From contig CAUYUJ010000383.1 in assembly GCA_963575745.1 (NCBI GenBank), positions 50,506 through 114,505 on the forward strand: a stretch of DNA of 64,000 nucleotides, written 5' to 3'. The translations under genes were made by a program, and so were the position numbers. Positions 1-11,460 of this stretch are shown piece by piece. Origin of the DNA: Prorocentrum cordatum. Its lineage: Eukaryota > Sar > Dinophyceae > Prorocentrales > Prorocentraceae. Each line of letters starts with the position of its first letter. Positions within the stretch are counted from its first letter, which is position 1. The notes under the pieces were generated by a model. The model had not been told where the DNA came from. It did not search any database and saw only the letters and a list, made by a program, of their open reading frames with translations.

Positions 1-690
1 GGCAGAATCTGCAGGCGTCCTTCAGGAATCCTGAGGAGTCATACAAAATGATCCTTCAATCCCCAAGAATCCCCCAGGGAACCTCCGGAAGTCTGCAGAA
101 TTTTCAGGCGCCCTCAGGAATCGCATAGGAATGCCGCGGTAATCCTTCAGGAATCCCGAAGACCCCCCCTGGAATCCACGGGGAACCTGAAGGAGGAACC
201 CACGCGATTCTACGACACCACAACGGGAATCTAGAGGAAACTTCAAGACCCCCCAGTGACCCTCGAGGACACGAGTTCTCCCGGGAGCCTTGAGTTTTTT
301 CCCAGGAATCCTCGGGCGGGCAAGCGACGCTGAAGGAATCTTCGGGAATTCTTCGGGATCCCAAGGGACCCGCAGACGTCTTCCAGACGCCGCGCAGGAA
401 TCGTGCAAGAATCCCCCAGGAATCCTTTCGGGGCCCATTAGGAATCCTCCAGTAACCTTCACGACGCTCAGAGAACTGCGAAGCACTGTTGGCGATTCCT
501 GCACGAATATTTTAAAAGCCACCAATGTCTCAGAACTCCGAAACGCATCCTGCGGGGGTCCCCAAGCAGCCCCCCAGCCTGAAAGGCCGCGAGGGAAACC
601 GTCGACGCAATCTTGTAAGGGGCCTCGAAGGGAAACCCTAAGGGGCATCTACGGAGCCTCTAAAAGAACCTCTAAGACAGCATCTAAGGG
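1..690. repeat. Degenerate short repeat built on 'aggaatcc'
   Basis: The octamer aggaatcc and close variants (ggaatctt, ggaacctc, agaatccc) recur every 10-40 bases from the left edge to about 690, on the + strand. Long reading frames exist here on both strands but their content simply follows the repeat, so I call no gene. The left edge of the window cuts the array. Confidence 0.6.
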
Positions 691-726
691 TACTGTCAGG
701 AGCCTCATGGGAAACCTCTCGGGACC

Positions 727-1640
727 ATGGCCCCTCCTCCTCCTCGCCCTTCTGGCCAGCTTCGCCCCCCAGCAGGAGCAAGGCTCGGGCCGGGCCGCCG
801 CGGCCCCAGGGGGGGAGACGTGGACGTGCGGAAGTTGCGGATGCAAGCGCAACATCATGGGCCGGTGGTTCTGCAAGAATTGCAAGGTCACTCGCTGCGA
901 CCGCGACGCGCCCCCTTCGAATGCCGAGCGTTCCTCGTCGGGGCATTCGTGGGCTTCGCACGACCAGTTGCCGCCGCCGCAGAGCGGGCCCGGCAGCTTG
1001 CCGCCGCGCTCAGGGCCGCCCATTGCGGCGGGCGGAGGCGCAGTTGGCGCCAGCTCGCCGCTGGCGCCCCCTCTCCACCGACGCGCCCAGCACTTGGAGC
1101 AGAGCGGCGATGCGCCAGGTGCTCGGCGGCACCATCCAGCCCTCGAGAAGAAGCGCCGCGACGTGGACGCCCCAGTCGCGCCGCTGCAGGCTCGGGTCAA
1201 CATGGCGCCCCACGAGCTGCAGCAGCTCATGGGGTGGATCGACAAGGCTTGCAACGCGTGCGACAAGATGCGGGGGGGGGCCTCTGCCGTCAGAGGGACA
1301 AGATCGCAGGGTCCCACGGCGAGCTCACCAGGGCGGAGGCCGCCCACGCGCAGCTGGTGCAGCTGCTGCACGAGCAGGTCGCGAAGCCTGGGGTTGCGCC
1401 AACGCCTGAGACTGCGCTGCTGGACATCGCGTCGATGGCGCAGGGCGCGGCCGACGACCCCCAGTTCTCGAGCGGCTCGCTGCTCAAGCCGCGCGATGAC
1501 TACGAGCCCACTGGCCCCGACGCTGAGGGGGCGGAGCGCCGCGCGAAGGAGCCCAAGGGCGCGGTGCGGAAGCACTTCTGCGAAGCTTTGAGCAAAGCGC
1601 GCGTCTTCCATCAGGGGCAGCAGGAGATGCCCGCACGCTG
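727..1640 (+). pseudogene. LINE 1 ORF1-like remnant with zinc finger
   Basis: In one frame, residues coded at 821-900 read WTCGSCGCK then FCKNCKVTRC, a four-cysteine zinc finger of the RanBP2/zinc-ribbon kind that is common in dinoflagellate LINE proteins. A second frame from about 1310 gives an alanine- and glutamine-rich helical stretch (LARAEAAHAQLVQLLHEQVA) that could be a coiled coil. The two parts are in different frames, so at least one indel separates them. In LINE ORF1 proteins such a finger and coiled coil bind nucleic acid and oligomerise. The link to the endonuclease part downstream is direct, which suggests an internal deletion of the endonuclease N-terminus. Confidence 0.5.
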
Positions 1641-1649
1641 CGCTGCCAA

Positions 1650-3009
1650 GCGGCCGGCTTGCCCTGGGCCGTCAGGAGGTTCATCGGCGGGCGTCGCCAT
1701 TTGTGTTCGCGACGGGCTGGGCTCATTTCCGCTGACCTCGGGGGCAAAGGTCGCTGCCCACCGCGTCACTGCGGCAGCCATCAAGCTTCCAGGTGGCGCG
1801 CAGATGCTGACCATGTCAGCCCACCTCCACGATTGCCGGGGCCTCGCCTCAGTGAGCCTAAACATCTTGGGGAAGATAGGTTCGATGGTGGAGAAGATGG
1901 GGTGCCCGACGGTGGTGGGCGTTGACTTTGACGCGATCCCTTCCTTCGTCGTTGGAGCGGGCGCGGGGGGCAACCTCGGCCAGCAGATCGCGCCAGGAGA
2001 CGCCGCGCGCAATTCGATCGGGGGGGGGGAGGGGGGGGGGGCGAAAGTGCACGGTTACTTTTTCCATTTGCGGGGTCTGGCCAAGGGTCTGGCTGCTGCG
2101 GCTGCGCTGGGAGAGAGCGTTCTTTCGCCCCGCTCCCCCGCGCACCTGACCCCCCCCCGCCCTTGCCGCAGTGAGTTGTCGGCTCTCAGCTTTCGCAATC
2201 CACCGAAGCCCCCCTCGCAAGCTGCCCCCCCTGTCGTCGCCCTGGACCAGGACCCTGCTCTGGGATCCTCGGTCGCCCGCGCGCTGGAGCAGGCGCGAAG
2301 CCATGTTTATTCGGGAGGTTTCGAAGGCATCCAGGAACACTTCGGCTCGGCACAACGTCCGCAGGCTGACCAAGCGGAGAAGGAGGTGGCTGCTGTCGCG
2401 GTCGCTGCCATAGCTTTCTGGGGGCCCAGGGGGGGCCCTCGCCCCAGCTTCGCTGGGCCCCGACTCCCTCCCCCCAGGCAGCCCGTGTTGTTCGCTCATC
2501 GGCGGTTGAGCTCGAAGGCGCAGAGACTCCACCGCCTGTGGTCAGCTAGTGACCTGGCAGAGATGGACGTCCTCCTTGTCGCGCTGGAGGCACCAGCAGC
2601 CGCCATTGCAGAGGGATTGCAGTCCAGCCAGCGCCTTTTGTCATATGTCAGGGAGTTGCGGAGGTGCTTCAAGGCGTCGCTCGTTGCTGAGCTGGTGCAA
2701 GATTGCGCGCATGTGGGTGAGTGGAGGTGCCTGAATGGTCCCCGCGTGCCGCCCAGAGGAGCGCTGGCCGCGAGGTGGACGGGAGAGGGGCGGACTCCTC
2801 GCGCGCGCCGAGCTCGTCACCGGCGGTTGGGCTGCCGGGCGATGAGCTGCGGGTGGAGGCCCGCCAGCGAAGTCAGGACTCGCTTCCCCTTTGGTGGTTA
2901 TACTGAATGGCAATGCATGTTCGACCAGCGCTTGGCTGAGGTCAAACGCGCTGCCAATCGTGAGGCGTCTGCTTCCTGGAGAGAGCGGCTGTTGCATCGA
3001 GGTGACTGA
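1650..3009 (+). pseudogene. LINE 1 endonuclease (EEP) remnant plus RT-upstream linker
   Basis: The + frame running to 3009 contains GVAICVRDGLG, then HRVTAAAIKLPGG, SAHLHDCRGL and VVGVDFDAIPS, which line up with the middle of APE-type endonucleases; the last motif replaces the usual GDFN-like metal site. A G-rich tract at 2021-2042 (mostly G with one A) interrupts it. Reading resumes with a GYFFHLRGLAKG segment and LGESVLSPRSP, matching the usual C-terminal end where the catalytic histidine lies (a following SPAHL). The N-terminal catalytic glutamate region is missing. After about 2200 there is an alanine-rich linker ending before the stop at 3007-3009. Role if intact: nick the target DNA for target-primed reverse transcription. 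Confidence 0.55.
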
Positions 3010-3334
3010 GGGGCCACGCGGACCCACGTGGTCTCAAAAGGCCCTACCCCCTCGGGCCCCAACCACCACCCTGGATCTTGAAGGGGTGCTGGTTGCGGGC
3101 CCGCTGCCCCTCCTCAGAGAAGAGAGCAAGCGCTTCTCGGGCCTTTGGCAGGATGGCATGGAGAACGCCTGGCTCCCGCATGGGGCGTTGACCGGCCCCC
3201 CCCCCCTCTTGCGCTGGTGACGCCCGCTCCATTTTTCGCAACTTTCGCGACAAATATGCCGTGATTGCGGGTGGATGCGCGAATTCAATATGATAACGGA
3301 GCCTACCCTGAGTTTGTTGTGATATTTCTCGTTT

Positions 3335-4667
3335 ATGGAGAGGTCTGCCATGATCCCTTCTCAGATCGCCATCGCCATCTTCGCCCTGATTGCGAAACCC
3401 TCCTCCGGTTTCCGTCCCATTGCCATGTCCTGTGGGTTTTTCCAGGATGCGCGGCAAGCTTCGCCGACCCCTCGCTGTCACTTCTGTGCTGGCCCTTTGG
3501 AAGGCGCCCAAGACGCCGTCTGGCGCCGGGCGTTGCGCGCAGAAGGAAGCGCCGCGAAAGGAGGAGAGGGGCGGATGCACTCTTCACCGATCTGTATACA
3601 TATTATGAAACCTCGGGTCGCAAGGTGCTGGACCTGCGGCTGCATTGCCATGTGCCCCCGGAACCGCTTCCTTTCTGTGGGTGGTGTTGTGGATGGGTCG
3701 TTTTCGCTTTGGTCGCCGAGGGGGCCGATTGCGGGGCGTTCCCTCGCCGCCACTACCATCCGGGCCAACGCCGCCCAGGCTCTGGACGCCCTCGGGCCCC
3801 CGCCCGCCATCCAGTTGAAGTCTTACATTGACGATGGGGAGCTCAACGCCACGGGACCATCGAAATATATCCTTGCTGCCTTGCCGCCTGTTGCGAGGGC
3901 CTTACGTCGAACCCTTGTTGAGGGGGCCGGGGCGCAGATTAGCGTCGAGAAGCTCGCCGTGATCTGCTCATCTCGGAATCTTGGCAGGGCCTTGGCCGGA
4001 GCCATGGGTGGCTTCGCTCGGCGTCTGAAAGAACGCGGCTGCGGCCGTGAACCCCGGGGTGGACGGCGCCGCGGGCAGGGCCGCCAGGTGTCTCGGGCGT
4101 TTTGCTGGGATCAAAGAGCGTCGTTGCGCGGGGCCCTTGTCTGGGGCCACGCGAGGTGCCGGCCTAGCAGGCGTCTCCGACAGCGAGCTGCTTGCGCTGC
4201 GCAGGCTCGCCGGCAGTGCGCTGGATCGTAGCGCGGGAGGCAGTTTGCTCGCCGCTCTGATTTGTCATGATGACCCGCCCGCAGGGGCGGCCGTCGCTTC
4301 CATCTACCGCTGGGCGAAGGAGGTTTGGACGACCCATCAAATCGCGTCGCTTGTCCTTCTCTTTCGCCACGATGCGCGCAGCTTGAGACAATGCGTTCGC
4401 CCGCCCCTCTGGGCCGTGGAGGTCGGCCTCGGGGCCCATCTGCGCGATGCGATAGTTGCTCGAACGTCTGTCGTGGAGCATGTGATCGTTCGGGGTCGCT
4501 CGAGAGGAGAAGGGTTTGGACATTTACCTAACTGTGATCTCCATTGCCATGGATCGCTCCCTTCTTTTGCGGGCCAGCAGGCGCGTCTTGGAATGGGATC
4601 TTGGGGCTCGGTCTATCATGGGCAAGGTCTGTTGCGATGGCATCCTCTCCTGGCCCACCTCCTCTGA
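3335..4667 (+). pseudogene. LINE 1 reverse transcriptase domain, frameshifted
   Basis: The fingers begin with IFALIAKPSSGFRPIAM (about 3380-3425), the 'IPKP-GGFRPI' block of LINE RTs. A palm B-like block GPIAGRSLAATTIR follows at about 3722-3770 and the catalytic YIDD lies at 3824-3835. Motif A is not readable, so part of the palm is lost or shifted into another frame. From about 4047 a second frame continues with thumb-like sequence (VSDSELLALRRLAGSAL and then SIYRWAKEVWTTH at about 4300). The domain is broken by at least two frame changes and cannot make an active enzyme as it stands. Confidence 0.65.
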
Positions 4668-5990
4668 GATGAATGCCCTCGAGAAGGGGCGCGTCCGTTC
4701 CGCTTGTTTTTGTGATGTTGTCTGGACTCGGGCTAAGGCTCGGGAAAATGTGTACGTGGTTGATACTAATTGTGGGCTTTGAGGCACAGCTAAGGATACG
4801 ATGCGACATCGACTGCGGGCATGCGTAGCCTGTGCTGACCTTAAAGCCGAGCTCGTGCCTGCCCAGGTCCAGTTGTTGGCAGCCGAGGCCGACGACGCCG
4901 CGTTCTCTTGGCGAACGAGGCGCCATTGCCTAGCTTTGCGCGGGCTTCGAGCACCTTGGCTTGGACTGGGACTTTCGGGGGGGGGATGTTCGTGGATTGA
5001 TCGTCGCTGCGTCGCAGAGTGCCTGAACTTACGAGAGCTGCGTGGGCCGCCACTCTTGTAGACGAGGCCTCGACGCAAGAGATGATCCGGATCCGAGGCT
5101 TGGCGCAGCCCCCTATCCCCAGACCCCACAGAGTGCTGAATGCAATGCGTTCTGTGCGGCGGCCTGGTTCGCGGCTGGCTGCTCGACTATCCAATTGGTT
5201 TGCTTTAGCGTTGTAAACTGCGCCCACCCTCCACGGGGTAAGCAGTGCAGTTATAAGCGCTCGCATGTTGGGCGCGCCCAGTTCATCCGTGACAAGCTGC
5301 ATCATGTTCGAGTGGATAAAATCACGGTGCGTGTAAATGTCCAGGATGCCACGGACCCCAGTGACAGATTTCTTCGGCTTGGGAACAACCTAGTCGATGT
5401 TCCTCCTAAGCTTGCTGCCCCCTCGCACTCTGGCCCGTCGTTCGAGGAAGCTGAAAGGCTGGATCAACAGTTATATGTGGCTCATGTTGTCGGGGTCCTT
5501 GCGGTTGAGCTTCTTCCGCAGTGGCCTCCGTTTGTCTTGGGAGAAGACGTGTATCGTGGGAAGGCCCTTCCCGCTCTGCGTGTGACCTTCCTCTCGCCGG
5601 CAGCATCTCGGGAGCTTCTGGACACGCAGTGTTTGCCTGAATGGGTCGCGGGGAGGGCAGCCGCATCCCCTCCCCTCCGCCCGTCCCCACCTTCTTCCAC
5701 GCGGTGCTGGTTCGCCCCCCGCTCGCTGGCTGGCGCCCCGGGCGTTCGAGGCTGGGCGCCGACGTGCTCCTGGCCAGAGGCCGTGCTTGCATTGTGCTCG
5801 ATTTCTCGGGCGGCTCTCTCATCGCTGTTTGTCTTAAGTGCAAGGCCTACAGTGGCCACGGTAGGGCTCGGAATTTGTTGGACCAGTGCAGTAGGGCCCG
5901 CAAGAGCGCGGGGGCACGTCACTCGCGGCATCAGGTTTGCGCGGGAAAATACCCCAAGCTTCCTGGGTTCACCGCCGATTGAGGACTTTG
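4516..5990 (+). pseudogene. LINE 1 post-RT region, RNase H tail and terminal zinc knuckle
   Basis: After the RT, DVVWTRAKARENVYVVDTNC (about 4708-4770) resembles the cysteine region found after LINE palms. A frame running from 5042 gives RNase H-like sequence: a SHVGRAQFIRDKL segment, then FLRLGNNLVDVPPKLAA (about 5368-5420), corresponding to the GNxxAD...K C-terminal motif of the domain with the catalytic D replaced in the decayed copy. In a third frame CLKCKAYSGHGRARNLLDQC (5830-5889) is a C-x2-C...C knuckle. LINE 3 ends with the equivalent CYLCGAWAQ...C motif, so I treat this as the element's 3' coding end. Three frames are needed to read it. Confidence 0.55.
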
Positions 5991-5997
5991 GCCCCCG

Positions 5998-6960
5998 TTG
6001 TCTGCTCGGGACGAGGACACCCCCACCAGTGCGCACGCCTCTGCCAGCGCTAAGGAGCAGGAGGGGGCCGATGTCATGTCGCGCCGGAGCGGCGGAGGAG
6101 GCGCCAGCGCGATCGAAGAGCCAGCTGGCCCGAGGAGGCTTGGCCCCGAGCTGCCGCACGATCCCAAATCGATCATCCCGACTGGGCCTGCACTGCAGCC
6201 GGGGGAGGCCCTCAAGGTCCCATGCGGGCCGTGCCCAGGGCGGGGAGTTGCGCAGCCAGTGGCCAAGTCCGATCGGGCCACCGCTCCGCCGGCGCGCAGC
6301 CGCCCCGAGGTTTCCCCCGAGAGGCGCCACGCCTCGTTCCCTCTGCAATATATCGCTAGTGCCCAGCCGGCCGCGGTGAATAGGCCAGACATTGGCGCAG
6401 CTATCGCCGCGACAGTCGCCCGAGGGGGCCTGGCCCCGAGCTGCCGCGCGACCCCCGGTCGAGCGTCCCATGGGCCTGCGCCGCAGCCAGGAGAGACCCA
6501 CGAGGTCCCAGGCGAGCGATGCCCGGGGGGAGGAGTTGCGCAGCCGCCAGTCGCCAAGTCCGATCGGGCCGCCGCTCCGCGCGCGCGTAGCCGCCGCGAG
6601 GTCTTTCCAGCGAGGCGCCACGTCTCTCTCACTCCGCTAGCCAGCGCCCGTGCCGTGGAGGTCGTCGTGTCGCGTCGGGGCGGCGGAGGAGGCACCGGCG
6701 CTGTCGACGAGCCGGCTGGCCCGAGGAGGCCTGCCCCCGAGCTGTCGCGCGATCCCCAATCGATCATCCCGAATGGGCCTGCACCGCAGCGAGGCGAGGC
6801 CCTCGAGGTCCCAGGAGCGGCGCCCAAGGGGGAGGGGTTGCGCAGCCAGTGGCCAAGCCCGATCGGACCGCCGCCCCGCTAGTGCACAGCCGCCCCGAGG
6901 TCTCTCTCGCGAGGCGCCACGCTTCAATCACTCCGCACTCGCGCCAAGCCGTGAGCGACG
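5998..6960 (+). repeat. Three tandem ~300-bp repeats downstream of LINE 1
   Basis: Copies anchored by 'gcccgagg' begin near 6128, 6418 and 6718, so the period is 290-300 bp. The spacer between copies 2 and 3 (about 6666-6717) repeats the sequence just before copy 1 (6072-6127), while the spacer between copies 1 and 2 differs. One + frame stays open across all three (5998-6882), giving Arg/Pro/Ala-rich repeats that contain PELPHDPKSIIP in copy 1 and PELSRDPQSIIP in copy 3. This could be the C-terminal extension or 3' tail of LINE 1, or an unrelated satellite. Function unknown. Confidence 0.7.
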
Positions 6961-7035
6961 CGCCCGAGAGTGCCCTACACGCCAGTGCCCTGGCGGAGGG
7001 GGGACAGCGCTCTGGGCTGAAGGCGCGCAGGCCTC

Positions 7036-7106
7036 CAGCGCGGTCAGTGCCAGGAGTGGCGATTCCGACCAACAGCGCGGTCAGTGCCAGGAGTGGCGAT
7101 TCTGAC
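7036..7106. repeat. 37-bp direct duplication
   Basis: The segment beginning cagcgcggtcagtgcc at 7036 is repeated at 7073 with a single difference near its end (gattccgac versus gattctgac). Confidence 0.85.
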
Positions 7107-7244
7107 TAGGTGGGTCTTTGTGTGTAAGGGCCCCCCCTTACTCCACCCGCCCAGTCATGCTCGGCCCTCACGTTGGCCGCGCGCGTGGTCTCTCACCCTC
7201 ATTGAGGCCAGTTTCGTTTTCACGAGGCGAAGGTGCCTGTAGCG

Positions 7245-7865
7245 GGCCAAAAAATGTTCAAGAGCCTTTGAGGAAGCCTCTAGGGAAAATGCTAAGGAAA
7301 CGTTTCAGAAGCTTCCAGGAGCCTCCAAGGAGCTTTTTAGGAGCCTTTGAAGAAGCCTTTTTCGGAGCCGCTGAGGAGCCCCTGATGAAACCTCTATGGA
7401 GCCAGCCTCCCAACGAGCCTCCCAGGAAACCGCTTCAGGTGCCTCCTAAGGAGCCTCTATAAGGAGGCCCCTACGGAGACTCTAAGGAGCCCCTGAGGAA
7501 ACCTCTCAGGCGCCTCAAAGGAAACTGCCTTCGAAGGAGCCTATAAGGGAACCTCTAATGAGCCTCCAGTGAAACATTACGGAGCCTCTAGGGAGCCTTC
7601 AAGGACACCGCGAAGGAGCCTACAAGGAGCCGTTTATAACAAGAAACCTCAGAAGAGGCTTTAGGCTCAAAGGAGCCTCGAAGGAAATCTGTGCGAAGCA
7701 TCTAATGAATCTCGGAGGAGCCTCCCTAAGGAACCGCGAAGGAGCTCCCACGGACACCTTTGAGGAGCGTTTAAGGAGCCTCCATACGGAACCTCGAAGG
7801 AGCCTCCAACCAAACCGTTCATGTGCTTCCAAGGAGCCTCCATAAGGAACCCCGCAGAAACCTTC
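7245..7865. repeat. Degenerate 'aaggagcctc' minisatellite
   Basis: Short units such as ggagcctc, aaggaacc and gaagcctc follow one another every 10-20 bases for about 600 bp. The reverse complement (gaggctcctt) resembles the 'cttggaggc' repeats seen on the + strand at 10.0, 27.5, 32.4, 36.9 and 38 kb. No gene is supported inside it. Confidence 0.65.
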
Positions 7866-8030
7866 AAACAGCTTTTGAAAGCTGAACATGTGGTTACGGT
7901 TGGTCCGAATTGGGTGGGGTTTGGACCGACATGGTTTGAAATTTGTCCCAGATGGTTGGCATTAGTTTCATTGTCGGTTCGCGCCGCCGCCCCTCGACAG
8001 GAGAGGGGGGGGCCTGAATTTCGAATCCAA

Positions 8031-8062
<32 letters not shown>
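8031..8062. repeat. Uninterrupted run of 32 G
   Basis: Positions 8031-8062 are all G, and further G runs follow at about 8087-8100 and 8126-8132. Such a tract can form G-quadruplexes and is error-prone in sequencing, so its exact length is uncertain. Confidence 0.9.
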
Positions 8063-8064
<2 letters not shown>

Positions 8065-8109
8065 GAAAGCCCTCCCGTTTGGAAAGGGGGGTGGGGGGGG
8101 TCACTGACG

Positions 8110-9735
8110 ACGGATCGGGACAGAGGGGGGGCTTTGTCGGCGACGGACCAGTGAAACGGGGGGGAGGTGGGATCCAGCGGCAGTCCCCCCCCCCCTTCTG
8201 GACGCATCCAGCGGCGCGCCCTCCTTGTTCAGCCAGCGCGAGGTTGGATACCCAGCATGCTTCACAACAGGAAGTTGGTTTGCATAGTCTGCATGACTTC
8301 GCGCTTCTCCAAAGGCCGTCGTCAGTGCGCATGTTGCAGAGCGCGGCACATCTGAAGGCTTACGCTGCAAACAATGATAACGATCGCTGTTTGTTGGAAC
8401 GGCAAGCCACAGGCTATTCGGGCAAGAATTGCAGGTCTGCGGTGCCACAAATGATGAGTCCACCAGTCCTGGCTTGTTCGTCTTGCGTCGTTCTCTGGCC
8501 TGTCTATGTTTTAAAGCGCTAACTGGATGAAGCGGAGTACGTGCATCGACCGGGAGCGTGGCATATTCGCAAGCATTCACACGTCATTGCGCAGACGAGC
8601 GGGCTTGGCGGCACGCATTGAGGTCCCCCTTCCGATTTTCGATCCATCGGGGTAGGTCCCTTAGACGAGCGAGCAGAAGAAACGCAGATCGCCGTCAATC
8701 CTCCCTGGGCTAAGCGGTGGTCACGTGGAACGGGCCGACGGGTCGTCACCGTCTTTGCTAAATTGGCATTCAACCTGTGCACTTATACGAAGAAGGTTTG
8801 CCTAATCGCCTAAGGTGCTCCAAACTCCGTGTCCCAAAAAAGGAGAGGGTCACAACCTTTCCAGACGAGCAGTATTAGACCCCCCCGGACCAGTCATAAA
8901 ATGGCGGCTTGTTGCCCAGATGCCTTTGGAACTTGCTAAACAGTTCCAAGCTGACCCCGAAATCAGACCACCCTCTTTTTGTCTGTGAAAGCTGAGAGGA
9001 CCTTGAGCGCAAGTGGGGGAGTCCCATTGGGGCAGGAGAGGGTTGTGCACTTGCGCAAGGCCCACAAACAGGCTGCGAGTCCGTCACGCAAACGCTCACC
9101 TTTTCATGCCCAAGTTGTGTATGATGCTGGTGCAGTGCAGACGTTGCCTGCTCATCCTGCCCTGCCCAAAGGAATGCTGGATACCAAATTGCTCAGGCAG
9201 CAGAGGGAAAGAACCGTGCCCAGTCACGGGGAACAAGAGCTGGGGGAACTGGTGGCAAAAGGCACGTTAGGTCAACTGGGAGCGGGGAAAGAAGAATAGC
9301 TCCGTCAACTGACACCGCAATTGAAGGCAACCCCTTGAACGCAGGTGGCAAACACTTGGCGGGCGAAGGCGCAGGTGTGACCAGAGTTGCCGCTGCTTGC
9401 TGATCACGACGTGGCGGAGGGGTAGGCCTAGGCAAGCAGCTCCCTGGTGACCAGTGCGGATGCACATCGATGAACAGCCTCGAAGTGGGTGCAACGATGG
9501 GGCCAAGCAGAACTGACAACACACTGTCGCGGCCGGCACGCCGAGGACGTTCTCGACGATACGGTGCGCGTTCGCGAGACCTCGCGCGGGCGCCTCCGCC
9601 CCAGCGGCTGGCCGCCGAGCACGGCTGGCGCCTTGGGCCCTGAAGCGGATTGCGGGAGAGTGCGAACAGGGGCTCTCGCCTCGCCCCGTGCACTCAGAGG
9701 GCGGGGCCCAGGCAGGAACTGAGGGGGGCTCGTGT
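8110..9735. other. Intergenic stretch, no gene recognised
   Basis: This region has more balanced base composition than its surroundings and no tandem repeat. The longest + frame (8979-9299, 106 codons) has no motif that I recognise and no convincing splice or start context. I see nothing else that I can support. Confidence 0.4.
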
Positions 9736-9759
9736 CAGAGCTGTGGGGGCGTGGGATGG

Positions 9760-9900
9760 AAGAGGGGGAGGAGGAGACGGAATGGGCGGATCAGGAAAAG
9801 GAGGAGGAGGAGGAGGAGGAGGAAGAGAATAGGCGGATGAGGAAGAGGAGGAAGAGGAGGAGGAGGAGAAGGAGGAGGAGGACGGGAGGAAGGCGATCAG
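9760..9900. repeat. (GGA)n-rich purine microsatellite
   Basis: Near-continuous gga/gaa triplets on the + strand, interrupted by a few gcggat units. Confidence 0.85.
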
Positions 9901-9984
9901 AACGGCCTGAGGCTTCTTGGATACCTCTCGAAATCGTTTCGGATGTCTCCCAGGAGTTGTTCGGAATTCCTGTGGGCGTCCAGG

Positions 9985-10200
9985 GAGCCTCCCGGCTGTC
10001 ATTGGGGAGCTTTTGGAGCGTCTTGGGTGCCTCGGGGGTGCTTCTTGGGGGTCTCTTGGGGACCTCTTGGGGGCCTTTGGGGGTCTCTTGCGCGCCTCTC
10101 TGGCCCTCTTCGGGCGCTCTCGGGAGCCTTGGGATTATTTTGGGGCCATCTTTGAGGAGTTCGATCAAAGGGGGCCCCTCCCCAGGAGGCCAAAAAAGGG
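9985..10200. repeat. Degenerate 'cttgggggcct' minisatellite
   Basis: Units such as cttgggggtctcttggggac repeat at 10-20 base spacing. It belongs to the same loose family as arrays at 27.5, 32.4, 36.9 and 38 kb. Confidence 0.6.
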
Positions 10201-10611
10201 CCCAACATCCTAGGAATGTATGGGAGTTGTACCTTCTCGCCGAGGCAATGTTGGACGCTCAAACGACTCGCGGGCGCCCCGTCAAGGGATAGAGGGCAGC
10301 GGGGATTGTCAATCTTGCCCCGAAGAGGAAGAACGGGGTTGGAAGTTGAGAAGCCCTGGATCACTCACGCCCTACAGGGCTGGTGGAACTTTGCGGTCAC
10401 ATCTGCGCTCCTGGCTCCTCTCGAACAACTGATCGCTGCATTCTGACGGGCCACATCTTGTGCAAGGGGATTACAAAGGCGACATGATGTGGAGACCTAT
10501 CGTCGGCTTCGTTTGCTCTAAAAAAACGTTGGGACGCCCAGCGCCCCGTGGTGGTGCCGAGGAAGGGTGCACACAAAAAAATCTAAGGCCCCAATGACTC
10601 GAGAAGGGTAG

Positions 10612-10862
10612 TGAAAGGTGAGGGAGGAGGAGGAGGAAGAAATGGAGGAAGAGGAGGAGGAAGAAGAGGAGGACGAGGAGGAGGAGGAGGAGGAGGAGGA
10701 GGAGGAGAGGAAGGAGGAGGGGGAGGGGGGAGGAGGAGGGAGGGGAGGAGGAGGAGGGAGGAGGAGGAGGGAGGAGGAGGAGGAGGAGGAGGAGGAGGAG
10801 GAGGAGGAGGAGGAGGAGGAGGAGGAGGAGGAGGAGGAGGAGGAGGAGGAGGAGGAGGAAGG
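10612..10862. repeat. (GGA)n microsatellite, about 250 bp
   Basis: Purine-only gga/ggg triplets, almost perfect gag repeats from about 10770 to 10860. All polyglutamate or polyglycine frames across it are artefacts of the repeat. Confidence 0.95.
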
Positions 10863-11059
10863 GCAATAGCCTTGGCCGGCCTCAGCAGGCCCCCCCCCGA
10901 TTGGCCTGGAGGCGGTCGCAACGCCTTTGCGCCGCCGCTGGCAGCGCTTCTGGAGCGCTCCGCGCCCCAGGGTCAAGGTGCCGAGGCCGCCCTGGACTAC
11001 TCGGGGCGCCTGTCGGGGCCAGCCGGGGCTACTTGTGGGGGTTGTCTTCAGCGGCACCG

Positions 11060-11206
11060 TAACGGGTACTTACTAACAGGTACTTTGAATGTTTGCCAAA
11101 AGTTGCCGCTTTAGGGCCTTTTTCTTGCATTGCAGCTTTGCCCACATCGGGAAGGGCTGGGTTCGCTGGGTCACTGGCCAAAGTACCCGTTAGTGGAGTC
11201 CCCGTT
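11060..11206. repeat. Inverted-repeat (MITE-like) element, 147 bp
   Basis: The left arm at 11060-11087 contains ctaacaggtactttg; the right arm at 11179-11206 contains caaagtacccgttag, its near-perfect reverse complement. The match continues outward with lower identity (aacgggtact against agtccccgttt). About 90 bp separate the arms. No second copy was found in the window. Confidence 0.55.
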
Positions 11207-11289
11207 TGAGGGGCGCTGATGTCTGCGCGCAGCCCGGAGGGAGGTGATTGTCTGGAGGTGGCCATGCCTCGTTGTCGACGAGGCGCAAG

Positions 11290-11460
11290 AGTGACGTTTC
11301 GCTGGAGTGACCTGTGGTGCCGGCACGGGCGGGTCCCCAGATGGCTGAAAACGAAGCAGCAGCAGCAGCTGCCTGCACGCCCAGGTTTGGTCCCCCTGCG
11401 GCCCCCAAACAGCCGCGCACCAAAAGCCACTCTGACCCAGGGTCACTCTTGCGTGTAATC
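11290..11460 (+). repeat. Dispersed repeat family B, copy 1
   Basis: The order of short blocks here (gccggcac, gggtccccagat, gctga, gcagcagc, tgc-cgcccaggttt, gcgcaccaaa, actctgacccagggt) is matched in order and spacing at 45240-45385. Identity is moderate. No coding function is evident. Confidence 0.5.

Larger units (their letters stand above)
790..5990 (+). mobile_element. Degenerate non-LTR retrotransposon (LINE 1 of 3), RT plus RNase H type
   Basis: Reading along the + strand with several frame changes gives, in order, a CxxC zinc finger (821-900), a partial endonuclease/exonuclease/phosphatase domain (about 1675-2160), a linker, a reverse transcriptase with YIDD at 3824-3835, a post-RT cysteine region (about 4560-4800), an RNase H tail (about 5020-5530) and a terminal CxxC knuckle (5830-5889). 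The order is that of an APE-type LINE with an RNase H domain. At least five frame changes and several stops show that it is dead. The element ends near 5990; I cannot place its 5' end better than between 690 and 820. LINE 3 at 58.4 kb has the same RT-RNase H-knuckle order and is much better preserved. Confidence 0.75.

Noticed and set aside
649-1611. A 320-codon minus-strand frame
   Set aside because: It is opposite the LINE 1 zinc-finger region and has no motif of its own.
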